Below are positions 46,131-53,190 of a DNA stretch of 64,000 nucleotides, piece after piece. The notes under the pieces were generated by a model that was not told the origin of the DNA, searched no databases, and saw nothing but the letters and a program-made list of their open reading frames with translations. A program made the position numbers and the translations under genes. Every line of letters begins with the position of its first letter. The stretch's first letter is position 1. Where the stretch lies: positions 62,001 through 126,000 of the forward strand of contig NZ_PXNP01000097.1 of assembly GCF_003007675.1 (NCBI RefSeq), in the 5' to 3' direction. The DNA is from Marinobacter fuscus (GTDB taxonomy: Bacteria; Pseudomonadota; Gammaproteobacteria; Pseudomonadales; Oleiphilaceae).

Positions 46131-46876
46131 GCGACCCGGCATCCACTGCGCAGCGGCAGCAACAGCGCCGGCAGGGCCTGATCGCCACTGCGATCTCCTT
46201 GCCGCTGCGCCTGTTCGGGGTACTGATCGCCTCGCTGATGCTGTCGATCCTGATCGAGTGCGTGGGCATGCACCTGTTCTGGAAGGACCAGGGCTGGCGC
46301 CATGCGCAATCGATGCTGCAGTACGAGCTGGGGCATCTGTCGAATCACTTCACGCGCAGCGCCATCGTGCAGGAGCCAGGGCGCACCGCGCACCGCCTGG
46401 TGGAGACGGGTTACGAGTGGGTGTTCGTCAAGACCGGGCTGCTCGACAAGATGAACGATACCGCAGAACGCGCCCGCGCGCCGGGCCAAGGACAATCCCG
46501 TGATTTCCGCTACTTCATCAGCCAAGTCTATGTCTGGGCCGAGCGCTATCTGATTGCCGCCGCTTTCATCACCTTGACCTTTATGGTGCGCCTGCTGGTT
46601 CTGGTATTGACACTGCCGCTGGTGCTCACGGCAGTGTTCGTCGGTCTGGTCGATGGACTGGTGCGCCGCGACGTGCGCAAGTTCGGCGCCGGCCGGGAAT
46701 CGGGCTTCGTCTACCATCGCGCGAAAGCCTCGCTACTGCCACTGGCGATACTGCCCTGGGTGATCTACTTGGCGATGCCGGTCTCGGTGCATCCACTGCT
46801 GATTCTGTTACCCAGCGCCGCCTTACTGGGACTGGCTGTATCTCTGACTGCGGGGAGCTTCAAAAAGTACCTGTAG
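46127..46876 (+). CDS. TIGR03747-type ICE membrane protein
   Basis: A 249-aa inner-membrane protein with about four helices: LPLRLFGVLIASLMLSILI (N-terminal), YLIAAAFITLTFMVRLLVLVL, LPLVLTAVFVGLVDGLV, and a C-terminal pair from LPLAILPWVIYLAMPV. The loop between helices 1 and 2 is charged. Always adjacent to traD in this ICE class and possibly a partner of it. Ends SLTAGSFKKYL. The HEPN-like gene begins on the opposite strand at the very next base. Confidence 0.86.
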   Translation: MSDPASTAQRQQQRRQGLIATAISLPLRLFGVLIASLMLSILIECVGMHLFWKDQGWRHAQSMLQYELGHLSNHFTRSAIVQEPGRTAHRLVETGYEWVFVKTGLLDKMNDTAERARAPGQGQSRDFRYFISQVYVWAERYLIAAAFITLTFMVRLLVLVLTLPLVLTAVFVGLVDGLVRRDVRKFGAGRESGFVYHRAKASLLPLAILPWVIYLAMPVSVHPLLILLPSAALLGLAVSLTAGSFKKYL

Positions 46877-48247
46877 CTATATTGTTCTGAACGCCTTGTC
46901 TTCATCTGAACCACCATAGTGCTGTAACCGCACTGCGCACTCAATCAACACGATCCGTGCGAGGTAGGTGGCATACTGGCGCTCTGCGGCGAATGATTCC
47001 AGCCTGTCGTAGTGTGTGCCATGCAGTATCTGCGATCGACCGTGGTCATAGATGTCCTTGACCAACTGCTTCAGTGTGCGAGGACGGTTGCCCCGTACTA
47101 CCTGAGTTTCGCTACTCGTACCAGTTAAATGGATGACCATTTCACGGATACCATCGTTCTTGCCACCGCAGCACAGTACATCTAGGCAGGTTCCGAGCTT
47201 CGCCAGCGCTATGGCATCACTTGATTCACGATTGCCTTCGCCGAACCAATCCAGCGCAGTAGCCCATCGATTGGCAAGCTTGGGATGCGGGTGACTCGAT
47301 GGATCAAGCAACCCATCAAGGATCGCCGCGAATGCCGGAATAATAGACGTCATGTCATCCAACGCTTGCCTTACTCGCTCGGGAGGTTGCGAAGTAATAC
47401 GCTTCCCAAGCGAGCTTCCGGGCAACCACAGAAATCCTTTGGTTTCGACCAGGCGATCGCTACCGGCAGGCGGTAGACGCTCGTCTTGAAGCGCCTGTTG
47501 CAAGAAGCACTCGGGGGCCCCAAAGCCAAGAGAGATAGCGTCAAGCGCTGTCTTGGCAACCAACCTCGCCAACTTGCGTGAGAATTCACGCTCATAGCCA
47601 CGGACTGTTACCTTGACCAAGGCCGGACATCCGACGATCGCACTGTAGACGGCGTTGGCCAGCCCTTCGATGGAGGAGCCATCATTGGGATTCTGCAAGG
47701 CATCCTTGAGAATTTCCTTCCAGCGGTGGTTCGCCTCTGGTTGGTTCAGATAGTGATCCTTTCCGTACTGAGGGAAGTCGACCGAATCTATCCAGTCGGA
47801 TCTATTCAAGAATGTCACCGGGCCGAGGGAGAAAGGAGAAACCCTCTCCATGCCCAGGGTCCAGGCAGGAAAATAGTGCGTGTGCTCGTTGGCGATGCTT
47901 GCGAGTCGTTCCTCAATGAGTAACTTCAGTTTTGGAAGAAGCCCGCCCTGATCGCATTCATCAAATCCTAAGAGCTCACCCGCAGCATGCAAGTCGGCAA
48001 CGGTCTGACGGACTACCTTTTGATAGGCCTCAGACTCAATCTTCACTGACTTCTGGGGCCGATTCTGATGGAGGGTGCTGGAGAATTGCCCAAGTGCCTC
48101 TCTTGCCTTCCTTGTGAAGAACCGCTGCATACCATTCTCGGCAGTGACGAAATCAGGAATTCCAGGTTCTTCGGACCATGGCGTGGCCCCCTTGTGTATT
48201 TGATCTAACTCATCTACGAGAGCTTTCAGCTCGGCCTTTAACCCCAT
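46877..48247 (-). CDS. HEPN-domain (Apea-like) putative RNase inserted in the T4SS
   Basis: A 456-aa protein. The C-terminal domain (about residues 340-450) has the HEPN features: a helix IALAKLGTCLDVLCCGG and, later, VKDIYDHGRSQILHGTHYDRL. The latter includes RSQILH, an R-x4-6-H RNase motif. A longer N-terminal part (helices and FFTRKAREALGQFSSTLH) may sense or bind. HEPN proteins often act in abortive infection or toxin systems. It is antisense to the T4SS operon, lower in GC and absent at this place in typical relatives, so it is cargo. Family assignment is inferred from the motif. Confidence 0.7.
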   Translation of the reverse strand: MGLKAELKALVDELDQIHKGATPWSEEPGIPDFVTAENGMQRFFTRKAREALGQFSSTLHQNRPQKSVKIESEAYQKVVRQTVADLHAAGELLGFDECDQGGLLPKLKLLIEERLASIANEHTHYFPAWTLGMERVSPFSLGPVTFLNRSDWIDSVDFPQYGKDHYLNQPEANHRWKEILKDALQNPNDGSSIEGLANAVYSAIVGCPALVKVTVRGYEREFSRKLARLVAKTALDAISLGFGAPECFLQQALQDERLPPAGSDRLVETKGFLWLPGSSLGKRITSQPPERVRQALDDMTSIIPAFAAILDGLLDPSSHPHPKLANRWATALDWFGEGNRESSDAIALAKLGTCLDVLCCGGKNDGIREMVIHLTGTSSETQVVRGNRPRTLKQLVKDIYDHGRSQILHGTHYDRLESFAAERQYATYLARIVLIECAVRLQHYGGSDEDKAFRTI

Positions 48248-48410
48248 ACATTTTCCCTTGATCTAATGCTGATCGCAGGATATCGCAAGCTGGCACCAAC
48301 GGTATTGGCATCCATCAATCCGGTCAGTTCGCAGTACCCATTGTTTGCGGTCTTGAAGCGCCTGCCTCGCCACGATCGAGCCATTGCTGATCGAACCGAG
48401 GAATGGCGCG

Positions 48411-48788
48411 ATGGTGTTTTCGTTTCCACGCCACGCCGCGCATCGCGGCGTGGCCGCCCTGCTGCTGATGGCGCTGACGGCGAGCCCGCCGCTGGCGGCC
48501 CATGCCGGCACGCCAGCCCAACGCCAGGAGCTGGCTGCGGCCCTGCGCCAGCTCGACGCGCTGGAACGCTTCGTCGCACAGAGTGCGGCGAATACCCCGA
48601 TCACAGCGGGCGAGCGCTACCACTTCGACTACCCACGTCTACTCGATGACCTCGCGCGCGTGCGCGCCGGCATCCAGTTCCACCTCGCGCCGTCTCGCGC
48701 CCAGCCACGCGACCCCGCCGTACTGAGCGGCGATTACCGCAACGAGTCCGCCCCCGACGTTTTCTCGGCACCGGAGGCCCAGCCATGA
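48411..48788 (+). CDS. RAQPRD-family ICE protein (TIGR01690)
   Basis: A 125-aa exported protein named for the motif seen here, SRAQPRDPAVLSGDY. Signal peptide VAALLLMALTASPPLAAHA, then LRQLDALERFVAQSAAN and ERYHFDYPRLLDDLARVRAGI. The ATG at 48411 has gagg upstream; an in-frame start at 48384 is less likely. It restarts the T4SS operon after the HEPN insertion, so it may need its own promoter. Overlaps the next gene by 4 bp. Confidence 0.88.
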   Translation: MVFSFPRHAAHRGVAALLLMALTASPPLAAHAGTPAQRQELAAALRQLDALERFVAQSAANTPITAGERYHFDYPRLLDDLARVRAGIQFHLAPSRAQPRDPAVLSGDYRNESAPDVFSAPEAQP

Positions 48789-49018
48789 CCTCCGCGCAGA
48801 TCAGCGCCTTCCAGGCCAACAGCAGCATCGCACCCGCCGCGATGGCGACGGTGATCGTCGGCCTCGTGTTCGCGGTGCTGCTGCTGTGGGGGGCCTGGGC
48901 CATTCGCACCGCCTACGTCGGCTGGGCGGAAAACCAGCTCAACCAGCGTCAGTTCCTCGGCGTCGTCGTGCGTTTTCTCGCGATGTACCTGGTGCTGACT
49001 TTTTTCCTCCTCTCCTAA
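48785..49018 (+). CDS. TIGR03758-type small ICE membrane protein
   Basis: A 77-aa protein with two membrane helices: MATVIVGLVFAVLLLWGAWAI and FLAMYLVLTFFLLS, separated by YVGWAENQLNQRQFLGVVVR. A minor inner-membrane component, conserved in this place in the T4SS gene order. ATGA overlap with the RAQPRD gene. Confidence 0.87.
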   Translation: MTSAQISAFQANSSIAPAAMATVIVGLVFAVLLLWGAWAIRTAYVGWAENQLNQRQFLGVVVRFLAMYLVLTFFLLS

Positions 49019-49034
49019 CCACAAGGGTCAGACC

Positions 49035-49397
49035 ATGAAAACCGCTCATTTCCCCCGCATCTGTCTCGCCCGGCGCGCCGCGCTGGCACTGAGCCTCACC
49101 ACGCTGCCCGCGCTGTCGTTCGCACAGGGCCTGCCGCAACTGGAGAATCCGTCGCGCGGCACCGGCGGCGGGATCATGGAGACCATTCGCAACTACGGCT
49201 ACGACATCGTGCTCCTGGTCGCACTGCTGGTCGTGGCGTCGATGTTCATTGGCGTGTGCTACCACGCCTACGGCACCTACGCGGAAATCCACACGGGCAG
49301 GAAGACCTGGGGCCAGTTCGGACTCACGGTAGCCATCGGCGCGGTGCTGTTGGTCATCGGTATCTGGCTGCTCACCGAAGCGACCGGGATTCTCTGA
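49035..49397 (+). CDS. TIGR03745-type ICE membrane protein
   Basis: A 120-aa protein with an N-terminal signal (LALSLTTLPALSFA), then GLPQLENPSRGTGGGIMETI and two membrane helices (YDIVLLVALLVVASMFIGVCYHAY and FGLTVAIGAVLLVIGIWLL). Similar in size and layout to VirB2/VirB3-like pilin proteins, and probably the pilin-like subunit. The role is inferred. Confidence 0.86.
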   Translation: MKTAHFPRICLARRAALALSLTTLPALSFAQGLPQLENPSRGTGGGIMETIRNYGYDIVLLVALLVVASMFIGVCYHAYGTYAEIHTGRKTWGQFGLTVAIGAVLLVIGIWLLTEATGIL

Positions 49398-49407
49398 GGC
49401 CGCGCCC

Positions 49408-49803
49408 ATGTCCGAGCATCAGCACATCCGTGCGGACGGCACCGTGATGTTCCTTCCGCACCGGCTCAACCGGCATCCCGTGGTGGTGCGCGGCCTGACG
49501 GCGGACGAGCTGTGGATCTGCTGCGGCCTGTCCGGCGCAGCCGGATTGCTGGTCGGCGCGCCCCTGTCCTGGCTGTTCTCGACCATCGCGATCGCGCCCA
49601 CCTTCATCGTGCTGGGTATCGCCTTCGGCGTGTTCATCGGCGGAGGCATCCTGCGCCGTCAGAAACGCGGCAGACCCGACACCTGGTTGTACCGCCAACT
49701 GCAATGGCGCATCGCGACCCGCTATCCCTTGGTAGCCGGCTGGATCGGCGGGCATGTGCTGATCACGCGTTCGGGGCGCTGGTCGAACCGGAGGGCTGCG
49801 TGA
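49408..49803 (+). CDS. TIGR03750-type conjugal transfer protein
   Basis: A 131-aa protein. DGTVMFLPHRLNRHPVVVRGLTADE is the family start, followed by two membrane helices (LWICCGLSGAAGLLVGAPLSWLF and TFIVLGIAFGVFIGGGI) and a basic RRQKRGRPDTWLYRQLQWRI. It corresponds to a VirB3/TraL-like inner-membrane part. It overlaps the next start (TGATG). Confidence 0.87.
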   Translation: MSEHQHIRADGTVMFLPHRLNRHPVVVRGLTADELWICCGLSGAAGLLVGAPLSWLFSTIAIAPTFIVLGIAFGVFIGGGILRRQKRGRPDTWLYRQLQWRIATRYPLVAGWIGGHVLITRSGRWSNRRAA

Positions 49804-50483
49804 TGAGCCGCTTCCGGAACGAAGTCGCGCACCTGCAGGCGCATATCAAGACCTTGCGGCTGGGGGCCGGCGCGTTGCTGCTGATCGCGCTGGTGATGGG
49901 TGGCGGATGGTGGAGCGCGCCACGCGACCTGACCATTCACGTGCCGCCCGATCTGCGCTCGGGCAGCACCCGCCCGTGGTGGGACGTGCCGCCGGAAAGC
50001 GTCTATGCGTTCACCTTCTATGTGTGGCAGCAGCTGCACCGCTGGCCCAGCAATGGTGAAGAGGACTATGCGCGCAACCTGCATGCGCTCTCGCCGTACT
50101 TCACGCCTGCCTGCCGCGCCTTCCTGCAGGCCGACTACGACTACCGCCGCAGCACCGGCGAACTGCGCCAGCGGGTGCGCGGCGTGTACGAGATTCCCGG
50201 GCGCGGCTACGGCGACAACCCGTCCGCGCGCGTGCGCACGGTTTCCGAGCGCAACTGGGTGGTGACGCTCGATCTCAGTGCGGACGAATACCACGGGCCG
50301 GAACAGGTCAAGCGCGCACTGGTGCGCTACCCGATCAAGGTGGCGCGCTCGGACGTCGATCCGGCACGCAACCCGTTCGGCCTCGTCCTGGACTGCTACG
50401 ACGGTGCGCCGCAGCGCATCGCTGCGTCCACGCCCGAATCCCCGGCCCGCGGTGATCTGGGCCTGCAAGGAGACTCCCCATGA
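49803..50483 (+). CDS. TIGR03746-type ICE protein (VirB8/TraE-like)
   Basis: A 226-aa protein. One N-terminal membrane helix (LGAGALLLIALVMGGGWW) precedes a periplasmic domain with WDVPPESVYAFTFYVWQQLHRWP, YFTPACRAFLQADYDYR, and RTVSERNWVVTLDLSADEY. The layout, a single helix then an NTF2-like fold, matches VirB8/TraE assembly factors. Stop overlaps the next start by 4 bp. Confidence 0.86.
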   Translation: MSRFRNEVAHLQAHIKTLRLGAGALLLIALVMGGGWWSAPRDLTIHVPPDLRSGSTRPWWDVPPESVYAFTFYVWQQLHRWPSNGEEDYARNLHALSPYFTPACRAFLQADYDYRRSTGELRQRVRGVYEIPGRGYGDNPSARVRTVSERNWVVTLDLSADEYHGPEQVKRALVRYPIKVARSDVDPARNPFGLVLDCYDGAPQRIAASTPESPARGDLGLQGDSP

Positions 50484-51382
50484 AGAGCCGCCTTCTCGTC
50501 TGGCTGGGCATGCTGGCCTGCGTACTGGTGCCCATGGCCCATGCCGTGGAGATCATGCACTGGGAGCGTCTGCCGCTGGCCGTGCCGCTGCAGGTCGGTG
50601 AGGAGCGCATCGTGTTCGTGGATCGCAACGTGCGCGTCGGCGTGCCGGCCAGCGTGGGCGACCGGCTGCGTGTGCAGAGTGCCGGCGGTGCGATCTACCT
50701 GCGCGCCAGCGAACCGATCGAACCCACGCGGCTGCAACTGCAGGATGCCGACAGCGGCGCGCTGATTCTGCTGGACATCGCCGCAGAGCCCGCCCAGGAC
50801 GGCGAGCCGCCGCTGGAGCCGGTGCGCATCGTGGAGGGCAACGCCACGCCGCAGCGTTACGGCCAGGCGCAAGCGCCCGGAGCGGCTGCACCCGCTCCGG
50901 ATCAGGCCCGCTCGCCGCGGCGCGAAACCCCGGTGGCGGTGGTGCTGACCCGCTACGCAGCCCAGAACCTGTACGCGCCGCTGCGCACCGTGGAACCGGT
51001 GCCGGGCATCATGCGCGTCAACCTGCGCCGCGACCTGTCGCTGGACATCTTGCTGCCGACCCTGCCGGTGCATGCCGAGGCGCTGGCGGCATGGCGGCTG
51101 GAAGATCAGTGGGTCACCGCCGTGCGGCTGACCCATACCGGCAGCGGCTGGATCGACCTCGATCCGCGCGCGCTGCAAGGGGACTTTCTCACCGCCACCT
51201 TCCAGCATCCGACGCTCGGTCCGCGCGGCACGCCGGAGGACACCACGGTGCTGTATCTGGTCACGCGCGGTCGCGGCCTGCCGCAGTCGCTGCTGCCGGC
51301 GGTCCACCGCTTCGATCCGACGGCGCTGCTGCCGCAGGCCGTCCCCGGTCACGACGACAAGGAGGCCGGCGATGCGCAGTAA
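50480..51382 (+). CDS. TIGR03749-type ICE protein (TraK/VirB9-like)
   Basis: A 300-aa exported protein. Signal peptide LLVWLGMLACVLVPMAHA, then VEIMHWERLPLAVPLQVGEERIVF, a typical start of the family. A low-complexity spacer (about residues 125-150) and a second beta domain (MRVNLRRDLSLDILLPTLP, VTAVRLTHTGSGWIDLDPR) follow. Predicted outer-membrane core component that meets the VirB10-like protein encoded next. Overlaps it by 11 bp. Confidence 0.87.
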   Translation: MKSRLLVWLGMLACVLVPMAHAVEIMHWERLPLAVPLQVGEERIVFVDRNVRVGVPASVGDRLRVQSAGGAIYLRASEPIEPTRLQLQDADSGALILLDIAAEPAQDGEPPLEPVRIVEGNATPQRYGQAQAPGAAAPAPDQARSPRRETPVAVVLTRYAAQNLYAPLRTVEPVPGIMRVNLRRDLSLDILLPTLPVHAEALAAWRLEDQWVTAVRLTHTGSGWIDLDPRALQGDFLTATFQHPTLGPRGTPEDTTVLYLVTRGRGLPQSLLPAVHRFDPTALLPQAVPGHDDKEAGDAQ

Positions 51383-52775
51383 TGGCTTGCTCAAGTGGCT
51401 GGTATTGCCGGTCGCCTTGCTGGTGCTGTTCTTCGGCATCCGGCTGTTCTCCGGTGGCGGCGACCAGCCTCGCCCCATGGCCGATGCCGATCCACAGCTC
51501 ACCGCCGAGGAAATGCAGGCGCTCGGCATCGAGGGCGACACGCCCCGCGACACCGTCGCCACCCTGGTGGCCCAAGTGCGGCAGTTGCGCACCGAACTGC
51601 AGACGGCGACGGCGGACAACCGCACCCAGCGCGAAGAGAACCAGCGCCTGCGCCAGCGCGAAAGCGCGATCGACCAGCGTATCGACACGGCCCTGGAAGC
51701 CGAACGCACCGCCTTGCGCCGCGACCAGGAGCGGCTGGTCGGCGAGCGCCGGCAGACCGAAGGCCTGTTGCAGGATCTGCAGCGCCGGCTGGAGAACATC
51801 GGCAGCACAGACCACTCCGACCTGCCCGTCGGGCTGGGTCTGCGCGAGGGCGACGGCGATGGCTTTGCCGGTGAGGGCGGCATCCGTTGGGTGGAGCCGG
51901 ACGACGCGAGGCAGACCGATGGGCGCGCAGGCACGAGCCTGAGCTTCCCCACCAGCTTCGGGCCGGCGCAAAAGACGCTGGAGGCCACCGTCGAACAGGT
52001 GGCCGATGCCGGCGCCAGGGCAGCCGGCGTCCAGACGGCCCGGGCGGTCTACACCGTGCCGACGAACTCCACCCTGATGGGCTCGGTCGCGATGACCGCG
52101 CTGATTGGCCGCGTGCCGGTCGATGGCACCGTGAACGATCCGTTCCCGTTCAAAGTCCTCGTCGGGGAGGACAACCTGACCGCGAATGGCATTGATATCC
52201 CCGACGTCGCCGGCGCAGTGTTCAGCGGCACGGCCAGTGGCGACTGGACCCTGTCGTGCGTCAGGGGGCAGGTCCGTTCGATCACGTTCGTCTTTCATGA
52301 TGGCACCGTGCGCACGATCCCCGAGGACAGCGAGCGCAGCAGCCAGCAGAACAACCAGCAGGATGGCCTGGGCTGGATCAGCGACCCGTATGGGATTCCC
52401 TGCGTCAGTGGCGCACGGCGCAGCAACGCACAGCAATACCTGGGCACCCAGGCATTGATCACCGCTGCCGGCGCGGGCGTCGCTTCACTGATCGATTCCG
52501 ACAGCGGCCAGATGTCGTATGTCGGCGCCGATGGGTCGATCGGCACGGTTGGCATCAGCACCAACGAAGCGGTCGGACGCATCCTCGCCGGCGGCGTGCA
52601 GGACATGTCGCAGTGGGTGAACCGTCTTTACGGGCAGGCCTTCGCCGCAGTGTATGTCCAGCCCGGCGCCCAGGTTGCCATCCATCTCGAAAAGCCCCTT
52701 CACATCGACTACGAGCCCGAAGGCCGCCGCGTCGACCATCGAGCAGGAGAAGCGCATGCACTCGATCTGGATTAG
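51372..52775 (+). CDS. TIGR03752-type ICE protein (TraB/VirB10-like)
   Basis: A 467-aa protein. One N-terminal helix (WLVLPVALLVLFFGIRLF), then a coiled coil (about residues 60-140, TLVAQVRQLRTELQTAT...). The C-terminal beta domain has YTVPTNSTLMGSVAMTALIGRVPVD...PFKVLVGEDNLTANGIDIP, typical of VirB10/TraB proteins. It spans the envelope and links inner-membrane ATPases to the outer core. It overlaps the lipoprotein gene by 20 bp. Confidence 0.88.
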   Translation: MRSNGLLKWLVLPVALLVLFFGIRLFSGGGDQPRPMADADPQLTAEEMQALGIEGDTPRDTVATLVAQVRQLRTELQTATADNRTQREENQRLRQRESAIDQRIDTALEAERTALRRDQERLVGERRQTEGLLQDLQRRLENIGSTDHSDLPVGLGLREGDGDGFAGEGGIRWVEPDDARQTDGRAGTSLSFPTSFGPAQKTLEATVEQVADAGARAAGVQTARAVYTVPTNSTLMGSVAMTALIGRVPVDGTVNDPFPFKVLVGEDNLTANGIDIPDVAGAVFSGTASGDWTLSCVRGQVRSITFVFHDGTVRTIPEDSERSSQQNNQQDGLGWISDPYGIPCVSGARRSNAQQYLGTQALITAAGAGVASLIDSDSGQMSYVGADGSIGTVGISTNEAVGRILAGGVQDMSQWVNRLYGQAFAAVYVQPGAQVAIHLEKPLHIDYEPEGRRVDHRAGEAHALDLD

Positions 52776-53190
52776 GCCGCTGCTGCTGGTGGCGGTCGCG
52801 ACGGTGCTGGCCGGCTGCGCCACCAGCAAGGAGGAGCTGATGCCGCACGGTGGCCGCACCATGCAGGACATCTGGCACCAGCAGGCCGGCGACGGCGGCA
52901 GCGGCCAGGTCGCCCGCCGTCAGTTGCTGGATGCGCGCCAGAGCCTGCGCCGGCCGCTGACGGATGCGGATGTGCAGGCCGCGCCCGCTGAGCAGATGCG
53001 CTACACGCGCACGGCGGCCAACGAGATCCACCACCAGTTTCCACGGCTTCCCAACCCGGATCTGGTCATGTATGTCTTCCCGCACCTTGCCGGCACCGAT
53101 CCCGTGCCGGTGCCCGGTTACAGCACGGTGTTCCCCCTGTACCAGAGGGTGCAGTACGCCATGCCCGGCGAACGCACGGAGGCGTACTGA
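52756..53190 (+). CDS. TIGR03751-type ICE lipoprotein (TraV/VirB7-like)
   Basis: A 144-aa lipoprotein. Start at 52756, inside the end of the VirB10-like gene, with caggag upstream. Lipobox LLLVAVATVLAGCATS (Cys about 17). Then EELMPHGGRTMQDIWHQQAG and NPDLVMYVFPHLAGTDPVPVPGYSTVFPLY, both typical. It presumably stabilises the outer-membrane core. Stop and the next start share one base. Confidence 0.88.
   Translation: MHSIWIRPLLLVAVATVLAGCATSKEELMPHGGRTMQDIWHQQAGDGGSGQVARRQLLDARQSLRRPLTDADVQAAPAEQMRYTRTAANEIHHQFPRLPNPDLVMYVFPHLAGTDPVPVPGYSTVFPLYQRVQYAMPGERTEAY

Noticed and set aside
50396..51988. 530-codon minus-strand frame across two T4SS genes
   Set aside because: Ser/Arg-rich composition typical of a shadow; it spans the junction of two well-supported genes.
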